Assembly: GCA_021846725.1 (NCBI GenBank)
Contig: JAJZWK010000013.1
Span: 1-22,436 of the forward strand
From: Actinomycetes bacterium
GTDB lineage: Bacteria; Actinomycetota; Acidimicrobiia; Acidimicrobiales; JAMCPL01
Direction of reading: 5' to 3'
Length of the DNA stretch: 22,436 nt
In this document: positions 15,248-21,722 of the stretch, piece after piece
Layout of the letters: every line of letters starts with the position of its first letter
Position numbering within the stretch: position 1 is the first letter of the stretch
Position numbers and translations under genes: made by a program
Notes under the pieces: generated by a model
What the model was told of the DNA's origin: nothing
Database searches by the model: none
The model's input: the letters and a program-made list of their open reading frames with translations, nothing else

Positions 15248-16228
15248 TCATGCCGCCGCAGATAGACGTATCAACTGAGTGGCATCTTCCGGAGCGACGA
15301 CGTTGATCAGGACTCCGGTACCTAATTCAAACCCTGCAATAGTCGTCAATTTCGGCAGGATATGTATATGCCAGTGAAAGGGGTCCGGTGCCCTGTAGGG
15401 GGCAGAGTGAAATACAATATTGTACGATATGTCACCCATATGCTGCCTTAGCTGGTGTAACGACATGCCTATTGCATTCGCAACTGCTGAGATATCCTGC
15501 GGGGAGCTACGGTGGAGATGCGGATTGTGCGTACGGGGAATAACCATCATCTCAAAGGGAGTGCCACTCCAGAATGGACATATTACCATCACGCGATCAT
15601 CGGCATATATCAGTCTATGGCCTGCTATAAGCTCGGTGTCGATGGTAGTACACAGCAGACAACGTCCAGCAAAACGGGCAAATCCTGCTTGTTCGTCAGC
15701 AAGTTCTCTTGGTACGAATGGTATTGCCATTAGCTGCGCATGAGGGTGCTCTATCGACGCACCGGCCTCACGACCCGAGTTTACTATGGCCTGGCTGTAG
15801 CGGATCCCCGGTGTGGAGGCATGGTATTCCATCCTGTCTCGTATCGCCGCCATGATCAGGTTGCTCTGATCGCTGTCGATTGAATCCCATCCGACATCGT
15901 GTTTGGGGGAGAGAATAAGTACTTCGTGAATACCACCGGCCGTTGCCTGAGTGAATACAGGTCCTCGATGGTCCACCACAAAAGGGCCATCTCCATCAAA
16001 AGCGGGATAGCGATTGGGCACTACTCTGACGAGCCAACTGCCATTAGGTCCGTAGGTCTCCAGTGCCGGTGGTGTGCTGTCTTCATTGCCTGGACAGAAG
16101 GGACAGGGCTGCGATTTATCGCTCTGTATCATAGTAGCACGCGGTGCAAAACTAAATGGCCTGTCTATTCTTTTCGGGTCTATGACAACCCATCTTCCTG
16201 TCAGCGGATCGAGCCTTAGCTCACCCAT
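15248..16228 (-). CDS. galT: Galactose-1-phosphate uridylyltransferase
   Basis: GalT transfers UMP between UDP-glucose and galactose 1-phosphate in the Leloir pathway. The 326-residue product has the N-terminal LDPLTGRWVVIDPKR block and a zinc-type CxxC (Cys42, Cys45 in CPFCPGNE). It also has NSGREAGASIEHPHAQL, which carries the HPH active-site motif with nucleophile His163, and the late FHWHIHILPKL histidine block. The usual Gly after HPH is Ala here, a variant of the kind seen in related HIT-superfamily uridylyltransferases. A second CxxC is at residues 190-193. The start at 16228 has GGGAG at about 16239-16243 (+ strand CTCCC) as ribosome binding site. No galK or galE is in the window. It is convergent with the phosphofructokinase gene, with 48 bp between stops. 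Confidence 0.9.
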   Translation of the reverse strand: MGELRLDPLTGRWVVIDPKRIDRPFSFAPRATMIQSDKSQPCPFCPGNEDSTPPALETYGPNGSWLVRVVPNRYPAFDGDGPFVVDHRGPVFTQATAGGIHEVLILSPKHDVGWDSIDSDQSNLIMAAIRDRMEYHASTPGIRYSQAIVNSGREAGASIEHPHAQLMAIPFVPRELADEQAGFARFAGRCLLCTTIDTELIAGHRLIYADDRVMVICPFWSGTPFEMMVIPRTHNPHLHRSSPQDISAVANAIGMSLHQLRQHMGDISYNIVFHSAPYRAPDPFHWHIHILPKLTTIAGFELGTGVLINVVAPEDATQLIRLSAAA

Positions 16229-16232
16229 AATT

Positions 16233-16240
16233 TCTGTTCT
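16233..16240 (-). promoter_or_regulatory. Half-site-like AGAACAGA in the galT leader
   Basis: On the minus strand AGAACAGA lies just upstream of the galT start. It equals the outer part of each arm of the large palindrome at 16506-16539. At 8 bp this may be coincidence. Confidence 0.25.
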
Positions 16241-16294
16241 CCCATTCTAACATTTTGAATATCTCTATCATCTATTAGTGTATCACTATCCAAC

Positions 16295-16498
16295 TTACTT
16301 TTCGGTCATTTCCGCTAGTGTAGTATCCCGCAAATAACTATGGGTTTCCAGCAGACAGATGACACCCCTGGAGTAACGTGCTTTGCCATGCCTGTACCGC
16401 AACAGTCCACCGAACCTGTTGCGGGAGATGGACTTATCTCCAGCTACGCCTTCGTCCTCAGCCTTGTCAGATGACACCCCTGACTTGCCGGATGACAT
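16295..16498 (-). CDS. Possible 67-residue protein of unknown function upstream of galT
   Basis: A minus-strand ORF runs from an ATG at 16498 to a TAA at 16295. The product starts MSSGKSGVSSDKAEDE, is rich in Arg/Lys in the middle (GGLLRYRHGKARYSRG) and ends LAEMTEK. I recognise no family. Two things support it. A TATAAA box formed by the left arm of the palindrome ends 6 nt before the ATG, the leaderless spacing seen elsewhere here. It also lies 66 bp upstream of galT on the same strand. Against it, the length is short, and the 15-bp direct repeats inside it fall in different frames. The frame stays open further upstream into the desulfurase gene, which weakens the start choice. Confidence 0.3.
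   Translation of the reverse strand: MSSGKSGVSSDKAEDEGVAGDKSISRNRFGGLLRYRHGKARYSRGVICLLETHSYLRDTTLAEMTEK
16356..16482. repeat. 15-bp direct repeat, two copies
   Basis: CAGATGACACCCCTG occurs at 16356-16370 and again at 16468-16482, with starts 112 bp apart. A shorter relative, GGATGACATCACG, is at 16490-16502. The copies are out of frame with each other in the candidate ORF, so they may be protein-binding sites rather than a coding repeat. Confidence 0.65.
16397..16424. repeat. 9-bp perfect inverted repeat
   Basis: CCGCAACAG at 16397-16405 pairs with CTGTTGCGG at 16416-16424 across a 10-nt loop, midway between the two 15-bp direct repeats. No T-run follows on either strand, so it is not a standard terminator. 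Confidence 0.6.
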
Positions 16499-16505
16499 CA
16501 CGCTT

Positions 16506-16539
16506 TTATAGAACAGACCACTAGTAGTCTGTTCTATAA
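16506..16539. promoter_or_regulatory. 34-bp near-perfect palindrome, candidate operator over a divergent promoter
   Basis: The arms run from TTATAGAACAGACC (left) to AGTCTGTTCTATAA (right) around the centre ACTAGT. Of 17 base pairs only one is mismatched (16519 with 16526). The right end overlaps TATAAT at 16535-16540, which ends 7 nt before the desulfurase ATG. The left end gives TATAAA on the minus strand (16510-16505). The palindrome fills the spacer and -35 area of both, so a dimeric repressor bound here would block both directions. The binding protein is unknown. Confidence 0.7.
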
Positions 16540-16540
16540 T
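16535..16540 (+). promoter_or_regulatory. -10 box of the cysteine desulfurase gene (TATAAT)
   Basis: This is a perfect consensus TATAAT ending 7 nt before the ATG at 16548. No Shine-Dalgarno lies between, so the transcript is probably leaderless. It forms the outer right end of the 34-bp palindrome. Confidence 0.6.
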
Positions 16541-16547
16541 TGAATGT

Positions 16548-17675
16548 ATGATCTCATACCTTGACCATGCCGCCACTACGCCCATGAGGAGTGAAGCACT
16601 GGAAGCCATGATGCCCTACCTGTACTCATATTATGGCAATCCATCCGGATCACACTCTGTATCCCGACAGGCCAGAGACGCTGTCGAAGATGCTCGCCAA
16701 CGTATGGCGCTGCATTTGGGATGTGACCCTGGGGAGCTCATATTTACTTCGGGAGGCACCGAGTCTGACAACCTGGCAATTATGGGAGTTGCAAAGTCAA
16801 GGCCAGGGAAGGTACTTTGCAGCGCTTTCGAGCATAGAGGGGTACTGGCTCCATGTGGTGAGGTGGGTGCTACCTTGATCAACATTGATCACAATGGGTT
16901 AGTGGATATGGAGCATCTCAAGTCGTTGCTCGATGGGGAGGTATCTTTGGTATCGGTCATGCTGGTCAACAACGAAGTAGGTACCGTGCAACCAATCAGT
17001 GCAATTGCAGAGATGATCAAGACATACGCTCCCCAGGCCGTACTACATACAGATGCAGTCCAGGCAGCTGCATGGATGGATGTTGCCAGCGTAACTAGTG
17101 ATGTCGGAATGATATCAGTAAGCGGTCATAAAGTCGGTGGGCCCAAGGGAGTTGGTGCTTTGGTGATAAGAGATGGAACCCCCTACGCTCCACTGCTCAG
17201 AGGTGGTAGTCATGAGCGGTCCAGGAGACCGGGTACCCATAATGTTGCTGGGATAGTAGGTATGGCTGCTGCTTTCGATGCCGCAGCTAAAGTTAGGGGC
17301 TTGGAACACAGACGTGTCCTAGAGCTGAGAGACTACTTCTGGGAGTTGTTGTCTACGATACCGGGCATACACGAAACAGCACCTGATCGCTCTACCAAGG
17401 TGCCTGGCATCCTTAGCGTATACTTCGACTCTCTGGATCAGCAGGATTTACTTGTTCTCCTTGATGAACAAGGAGTATGTGCTTCAGGAGGATCAGCCTG
17501 TTCAAGTGGTGCAATCCAGCCAAGCCATGTATTGATTGCTATGGGATATTCTGTTACAGAATCTCGCGGTGCGGTACGCTTCTCTCTGGGACATACTACT
17601 ACCAGAGAAGAGGTAGTTCATGCAGCTGATGTGGTTCGTTCTGCTGTAGCCCAATTGAGAGGTGATTTACGATGA
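16548..17675 (+). CDS. Cysteine desulfurase (IscS/NifS family)
   Basis: This PLP enzyme takes sulfur from cysteine and holds it as a persulfide for Fe-S clusters and tRNA thiolation. The 375-residue product begins MISYLDHAATTPM, typical of the family. His96 and Asp169 line the cofactor site. Lys195 in SVSGHKVGGPKG forms the Schiff base, and Cys318 in ASGGSACSSG is the persulfide cysteine. The arrangement is IscS/NifS-like rather than SufS-like. The next gene is mnmA, so its clearest job here is to feed sulfur to tRNA 2-thiouridine. Cysteine desulfurase, mnmA and ligA are neighbours in many actinobacteria. The promoter carries a large palindrome, so regulation by a dimeric DNA-binding protein is likely. 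iscS and nifS are both used for such genes. Confidence 0.93.
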   Translation: MISYLDHAATTPMRSEALEAMMPYLYSYYGNPSGSHSVSRQARDAVEDARQRMALHLGCDPGELIFTSGGTESDNLAIMGVAKSRPGKVLCSAFEHRGVLAPCGEVGATLINIDHNGLVDMEHLKSLLDGEVSLVSVMLVNNEVGTVQPISAIAEMIKTYAPQAVLHTDAVQAAAWMDVASVTSDVGMISVSGHKVGGPKGVGALVIRDGTPYAPLLRGGSHERSRRPGTHNVAGIVGMAAAFDAAAKVRGLEHRRVLELRDYFWELLSTIPGIHETAPDRSTKVPGILSVYFDSLDQQDLLVLLDEQGVCASGGSACSSGAIQPSHVLIAMGYSVTESRGAVRFSLGHTTTREEVVHAADVVRSAVAQLRGDLR

Positions 17676-17739
17676 GCGAATATACCATAGTACAAGTACC
17701 GAGTATCGTCTTGAGTATCATCTTTGTAGAGAATATGAT

Positions 17740-18915
17740 ATGAGAGTACTGGTGGCTATGTCTGGCGGGGTGGATTCTTCAGTTGCGGCAGCGCTTCTCT
17801 TGGATATGGGACATGAGGTTACTGGGGTGACATTACGTCTTTGGGGCGGTGAGAGTGACTCTGGTTGCTGCTCGGTTGCTGATGTGGATGATGCTAGGAG
17901 GGTTGCTCGTACCCTCGGTATCGTGCATCACGTCATAGATGATTCAGAATTGTTCATGGATAGGGTGGTGATGCCGTATATAAGAGCCCATGCTGAGGGC
18001 ATAACGCCCAATCCATGCATAGAGTGTAATAGGCATATAAAGTTTGGATCATTATTGGAGAGGGCACACAGGCTTGGTTATGATGCTATTGCTACAGGTC
18101 ATTATGCCAAAGTTGAGAGGATTGATGATGGTAGCTATATCTTGTTACGTGGTAATGATCCCCTAAAAGACCAGTCCTATGTGCTGTCCTCGCTGACACA
18201 GGATCAATTGAGATCGCTGCTACTTCCATTAGGAGGTATGCATAAAAGTGAGGTACGTGAAAAGGCGGCCTTATTGGGTCTGTCTACGGCAAGTAAGCCG
18301 GATAGCCTGGATGTGTGCTTCATCAATTCCAGAGAAGGTCGTGGTAATTTCTTGGCAAAGTATACTGATCTGCATGAGGGAGAGATCGTCGATTCGTCTA
18401 CTGGTCATACTATCGGCAGAGTGGATGCCGTAGAGCTGATCACTCCTGGGCAGCGAAAAGGGCTTGGACTGAGTGGTGGGAGAAGATATGCCCTTTCAGT
18501 TGATATAGCTGCCAGGAAAGTGATTGTAGGAAGCGCAGGGCAGGCTTACGAAGCAGGACTGCAGTTAAGAGATATCACCTGGACTACCCAGGGTAGGGGG
18601 GATGAGTATTTGGATGGGATGAAAGTGCTTGTCCAGACTAGTGCCCACGGTAAGGTGCGTAATGCTATATATAGAGATGGGTTGGTAATCTATGATCAGC
18701 CCGAAAGGCTCGTATCCCCAGGGCAGACTGTTGCATTTTACTCATATGATTTTCCGGATATGGTATTGGGCTCTGGTATTGCGGAGCGTGGAATATCAGC
18801 AGAAGAAACTGAGCGGCAATTTCGTCAGTTGGGGTCGTCGGTGGATGTATCATCCATGGATATCAAGCCGATAGATATATCCTTTATAGATGTTTCGTCG
18901 ATAGGTGCGCAATAA
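17740..18915 (+). CDS. mnmA: tRNA-specific 2-thiouridylase MnmA
   Basis: MnmA activates U34 of tRNA-Lys, -Glu and -Gln with ATP and inserts sulfur to give 2-thiouridine. The 391-residue product has the PP-loop AMSGGVDSSVA (residues 6-16) and ATGHYAK (118-124). The two catalytic cysteines are Cys96 in NPCIECNRHIKFG and Cys193 in LDVCFI. KDQSYVLSSL lies between them. I place the start at the ATG at 17740 because family proteins begin right at MRVLVAMSGG; the frame stays open to 17662, which would overlap the desulfurase gene. The last 25 or so residues (VDVSSMDIKPIDISFIDVSS) are a repetitive extension beyond the usual C-terminus. The desulfurase gene ends 64 bp upstream. Confidence 0.95.
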   Translation: MRVLVAMSGGVDSSVAAALLLDMGHEVTGVTLRLWGGESDSGCCSVADVDDARRVARTLGIVHHVIDDSELFMDRVVMPYIRAHAEGITPNPCIECNRHIKFGSLLERAHRLGYDAIATGHYAKVERIDDGSYILLRGNDPLKDQSYVLSSLTQDQLRSLLLPLGGMHKSEVREKAALLGLSTASKPDSLDVCFINSREGRGNFLAKYTDLHEGEIVDSSTGHTIGRVDAVELITPGQRKGLGLSGGRRYALSVDIAARKVIVGSAGQAYEAGLQLRDITWTTQGRGDEYLDGMKVLVQTSAHGKVRNAIYRDGLVIYDQPERLVSPGQTVAFYSYDFPDMVLGSGIAERGISAEETERQFRQLGSSVDVSSMDIKPIDISFIDVSSIGAQ

Positions 18916-18997
18916 GTGGATGCTCCTCGTGTAGAGATGTGGACTGTAGGTGGACTTCTGACGGTTATGTCGTTAGTAGGTAGCTTCGTTCGCATAG

Positions 18998-19003
18998 TAA
19001 GGT
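18998..19003 (+). promoter_or_regulatory. TAAGGT before ligA: -10 box or ribosome binding site
   Basis: TAAGGT ends 6 nt before the TTG at 19010, matching the leaderless pattern. The AAGG within it could equally serve as a Shine-Dalgarno at 7-nt spacing. Sequence alone cannot decide. Confidence 0.3.
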
Positions 19004-19009
19004 AGAAAC

Positions 19010-21211
19010 TTGGATCCAGAGCAAGTTAAGATACCAGCAGTTGTCAGAGATAGAGTAGCTCTACTCAGAAAAGAGATCATCCGTCATGCTTATCTCTATT
19101 ACGTGAATGATTCGCCAGAGATACCTGATTACGAATACGATGCGTTGTTCTCAGAACTTAAATCGTTGGAAGATGCCTACCCTGATTTGATAGTCCCCAA
19201 TTCCCCCACTCAGACTGTTGGTGGTGCGATATCGTCATCGTTTGAACCAGTTGTACATGGAATGCCCATGATGAGCCTTGATAACGTTTTTAGCGAAGAA
19301 GAACTGAGAGAGTGGATGCATAGGATATCTCGGCTGGACGATGAAGTAACGGGTAGTTTGTTGGTAGTGGAACCCAAGATAGACGGAGTTGCTATCTCTT
19401 TGCTTTATCGAGATGGTGTACTGGTGCAAGCAGCCACACGTGGCGATGGCATTACGGGAGAGGATGTCACTGCAAACGTCAGAACAATTAGTGTTATTCC
19501 GTGGTATATCACCGATCGTTGCTTAGAGGGTAAAGTGCCTGCCTACCTTGAGGTACGTGGCGAGATATATATGTCTATATCCTCTTTTGAGCAACTTAAT
19601 AAGGTGCAGATTGAAAAAGGATTGAAGACCTATGCGAATCCGCGCAATTTTGCAGCTGGTTCATTGCGCCAGAAGGATGCAAGAATTACGGCTACAAGGC
19701 CATTGTTGTTCTGGGCTTATCAGATAGGTTCGGCCAGTGATGAAGTTACTCATAATATCAGAAGTCAAACTGAAGCCCTTCAGTATATGAGCGATTGCGG
19801 GTTCCCGGTCAACCCTGAGATAAGAACTGTCAGAAATATCCAGGAGGCAGTGGACAGGTGCGTGGATCTCCAGAAATGTAGACATGATTTACCATATGAG
19901 ATAGATGGGGCAGTAATCAAGATTGACGACTTTGATTTGCAACAGAGACTTGGATCTACCTCTCATGCTCCCAGATGGGCAATTGCTTACAAGTTCCCTC
20001 CAGAGGAGAAGGTCACCAAGCTTATTGCCATAGAGGTATCTATAGGGCGTACAGGGAGGGCAACTCCCTATGCGGTTCTAGATCCTGTCACGGTTGGAGG
20101 TTCTACAGTTTCGATGGCTACGTTACACAATGAGGATCAGGTGAGGTTGAAAGACGTGCGTCCATCTGACATGGTTATTGTCAGAAAGGCGGGTGATGTC
20201 ATACCTGAAATTGTCGGCCATATCCCTGAATCTAGGCCAGTTGACTCACAACCATGGAAATTTCCCGACAGATGCCCCAGTTGTGGTGGCCCATTGATAA
20301 GACTGGCAGGAGAGAGTGACACTTATTGTATCACTATAGATTGCCCTGCACAGAAGATTCAGCGTATAGTTCACTACGCCTCCAGGGTTGCAATGGATAT
20401 CGAAGGACTCGGAGAAAAGAGAGTAGATTGGCTTGTTTCTGCCGGACTGGTCAATGATCTGGGCGATCTTTATAGTTTGGATCGCGATCGCCTTGTAGCC
20501 ATGAGTGGACTTGGAGATTTATCGGTCAGCAATCTCTTTCATGCACTTGATGAGTCCAGACAGCGGCCACTCTACCGTCTGCTGGTCGGGCTGGGTATAC
20601 GCCACCTGGGTCCTGCAGGGGCGCGTGCGATTGCAAGGGAGTTTGGTCATCTTGATGCAATTATGAATGCAGATTTTAATGAGCTCTCTGTGGTAGAAGG
20701 CGTAGGCTCTGTTATTGCGCAGAGTATACAACAGTTCTTCGCAGCGGAAGCCAATAGACGGGTAATAGATAATCTGCGTAAGGCAGGTATTAATTTTGGC
20801 GATGTGGTCATTGGAGGGGTACAGGGCGGAAGAGATGGTGGGGGAATGCAGAGTGGAGGAAGAGATGGTGGGGGAATGCTTGCAGCCGGTATGGAGGACA
20901 TGTCGGATCAGGGTCTGTTGCCAATAGCTTTGACAGGCGGAGAGGCCGGTGCGGGTGCTGTTCAGACACTTGTAGGTAAGTCTATCGTAGTTACAGGTAC
21001 TATCGAAGGTTTGACGCGAGAAGAGGCAGAAGAGGCAATCAGAGAGCGCGGAGGTAAGGCGGTAGGCAGCGTATCCAAAAAGACTTGGGTTGTTGTTGTG
21101 GGGCGAGATCCGGGAGTGACCAAGCTGCATAAAGCAGAGGAACTCGGAATACCGCAGATAGATGCCGCCGGTTTCAAGGATCTGCTGGAAACTGGCCAAC
21201 TTCCAGACTAA
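19010..21211 (+). CDS. ligA: NAD-dependent DNA ligase LigA
   Basis: LigA seals nicks in replication and repair using NAD. The 733-residue product has all the domains: the Ia NAD-binding region (HAYLYYVNDSPEIPDYEYD), the adenylation domain with nucleophile Lys123 in EPKIDGVA, the OB fold, a four-Cys zinc finger (CPSCGG with YCITIDC, about residues 422-446), helix-hairpin-helix repeats and a C-terminal BRCT domain (GKSIVVTGTIEGLTREEAEE). The start is a TTG at 19010, because no ATG or GTG gives a full N-terminal domain. A Gly/Met-rich insert with a 10-residue tandem repeat sits between the helix-hairpin-helix region and BRCT (about residues 604-645), probably a flexible linker. The 94-bp gap after mnmA suggests its own promoter. 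Confidence 0.96.
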   Translation: MDPEQVKIPAVVRDRVALLRKEIIRHAYLYYVNDSPEIPDYEYDALFSELKSLEDAYPDLIVPNSPTQTVGGAISSSFEPVVHGMPMMSLDNVFSEEELREWMHRISRLDDEVTGSLLVVEPKIDGVAISLLYRDGVLVQAATRGDGITGEDVTANVRTISVIPWYITDRCLEGKVPAYLEVRGEIYMSISSFEQLNKVQIEKGLKTYANPRNFAAGSLRQKDARITATRPLLFWAYQIGSASDEVTHNIRSQTEALQYMSDCGFPVNPEIRTVRNIQEAVDRCVDLQKCRHDLPYEIDGAVIKIDDFDLQQRLGSTSHAPRWAIAYKFPPEEKVTKLIAIEVSIGRTGRATPYAVLDPVTVGGSTVSMATLHNEDQVRLKDVRPSDMVIVRKAGDVIPEIVGHIPESRPVDSQPWKFPDRCPSCGGPLIRLAGESDTYCITIDCPAQKIQRIVHYASRVAMDIEGLGEKRVDWLVSAGLVNDLGDLYSLDRDRLVAMSGLGDLSVSNLFHALDESRQRPLYRLLVGLGIRHLGPAGARAIAREFGHLDAIMNADFNELSVVEGVGSVIAQSIQQFFAAEANRRVIDNLRKAGINFGDVVIGGVQGGRDGGGMQSGGRDGGGMLAAGMEDMSDQGLLPIALTGGEAGAGAVQTLVGKSIVVTGTIEGLTREEAEEAIRERGGKAVGSVSKKTWVVVVGRDPGVTKLHKAEELGIPQIDAAGFKDLLETGQLPD
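20828..20879 (+). repeat. 30-bp tandem duplication inside ligA
   Basis: A 22-bp core beginning GGAAGAGATGGTGGGGG occurs at 20828-20849 and identically at 20858-20879, giving a 30-bp period. It encodes the 10-residue unit GGRDGGGMxx twice. The exact identity points to a recent in-frame duplication in the ligA linker. Confidence 0.85.
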
Positions 21212-21230
21212 ATTAACTGCTATTGATGGT

Positions 21231-21247
21231 ACCCACGGGGGGTGGGT
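21231..21247. promoter_or_regulatory. Candidate CsoR/RcnR-type operator
   Basis: ACCCAC (21231-21236) and GTGGGT (21242-21247) form an inverted repeat flanking a G-tract (21237-21242). Inverted repeats around a G-run are the known operator form of the CsoR/RcnR family. The site lies 5 bp upstream of the -10 at 21253, in the -35 region, and a CsoR-family gene lies downstream in the same cassette. Autoregulation is inferred. Confidence 0.55.
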
Positions 21248-21249
21248 TG

Positions 21250-21258
21250 TGCTATAAT
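21250..21258 (+). promoter_or_regulatory. Extended -10 promoter of the SHOCT/CsoR cassette (TGC-TATAAT)
   Basis: TG-C-TATAAT is a perfect extended -10. It sits within GCTATA-ATATAA-TATAGC (21251-21268), which has 6-bp inverted arms. Transcription from here would give a leader of about 145 nt before the SHOCT gene. Confidence 0.6.
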
Positions 21259-21318
21259 ATAATATAGCTTAACGATGACTGTGTTGGTTGGTAGCTGTAG
21301 TGATCAAGACAGGAGTGT

Positions 21319-21414
21319 ATGTCTCGAACTTTGGTCTTGGAGAGGATGACATCGGTAGTCGTGACAGGTAGTAGCGTAATCAGTGGAAGAAATGGAAAGG
21401 AGGAATTGAGATGA
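21319..21414 (+). CDS. Possible 31-residue leader ORF
   Basis: The ATG at 21319 follows AGGAG at short spacing (3 nt). The frame encodes MSRTLVLERMTSVVV and ends in TGA at 21412-21414, overlapping the next start codon as ATGA. It may be a leader peptide that couples translation to the SHOCT gene, or only a chance ORF. No family is recognised. Confidence 0.3.
   Translation: MSRTLVLERMTSVVVTGSSVISGRNGKEELR
21395..21403 (+). promoter_or_regulatory. Strong Shine-Dalgarno of the SHOCT gene
   Basis: GAAAGGAGG lies 7 nt before the ATG at 21411. It is the best ribosome binding site in the window and contrasts with the SD-less starts of most housekeeping genes here. Confidence 0.75.
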
Positions 21415-21722
21415 TGAATGGATTCTCAGGTGGATTTGGCTGGATGTGGATTATACCTATGACAGTTATGATGATTGCATTTATTGGGGTAGTCATCTGG
21501 GGGATGAACAGGTTCATGCATTCTGATTACCGTATGGGACACCATGTAGGGTGTGGCGGATACGCCGATAGCCTCCCTAGCGGCAAGGAGAGCGCCATGT
21601 ACCAGAATGGAGAGGATGCCAAGGAGATACTTGTGAGGCGATTTGCAGAAGGAAAGATTGACTATGACGAGTTCCAGTCTCGCTTGGATGTGATAATGAA
21701 GCACGACAGTACGGATCATTGA
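21411..21722 (+). CDS. Small membrane protein with C-terminal SHOCT domain
   Basis: The 103-residue product starts with a Gly/Met-rich segment and one membrane span (about residues 13-31, WIIPMTVMMIAFIGVVIW). A polar His/Gly linker follows. The end has the SHOCT pattern AKEILVRRFAEGKIDYDEFQSRLDVI (about 69-94), a short domain often found at the C-terminus of small bacterial membrane proteins, whose general role is poorly known. Its start has a strong ribosome binding site, and its promoter overlaps a CsoR-type operator. It shares a cassette with a CsoR-family sensor, so a role in metal, sulfide or related stress at the membrane is a reasonable guess. It is not proven by the sequence. Confidence 0.82.
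   Translation: MMNGFSGGFGWMWIIPMTVMMIAFIGVVIWGMNRFMHSDYRMGHHVGCGGYADSLPSGKESAMYQNGEDAKEILVRRFAEGKIDYDEFQSRLDVIMKHDSTDH

Larger units (their letters stand above)
16229..16547. other. 319-bp divergent interval between galT and the cysteine desulfurase gene
   Basis: This interval separates minus-strand galT from the plus-strand desulfurase gene. It holds a possible 67-residue minus-strand ORF (16295-16498), a 15-bp direct repeat, a 9-bp hairpin and a 34-bp palindrome covering the promoter. Each is listed separately. Confidence 0.6.

Noticed and set aside
16430..16460. VAGDKSISR in the 67-residue ORF resembles the PGDKSIS motif of EPSP synthase
   Set aside because: It is only a short match, and the rest of the peptide shows no AroA similarity.
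16510..16535. The palindrome as a LexA (SOS) box
   Set aside because: LexA sites in actinobacteria have GAAC-N4-GTTC. Here GAAC and GTTC are 16 bp apart.
16499..16609. Longer N-terminus for the candidate ORF before galT
   Set aside because: It would run through the palindrome and into the desulfurase coding region, and lacks any start signal.
20519..21199. 226-residue minus-strand ORF inside ligA
   Set aside because: It lies wholly antisense to conserved LigA domains, with no motif and no start signal.
21305..21339. CAAGAC/GTCTTG pair in the SHOCT leader as a riboswitch
   Set aside because: It is a 6-bp stem with a 23-nt loop and no known riboswitch core.
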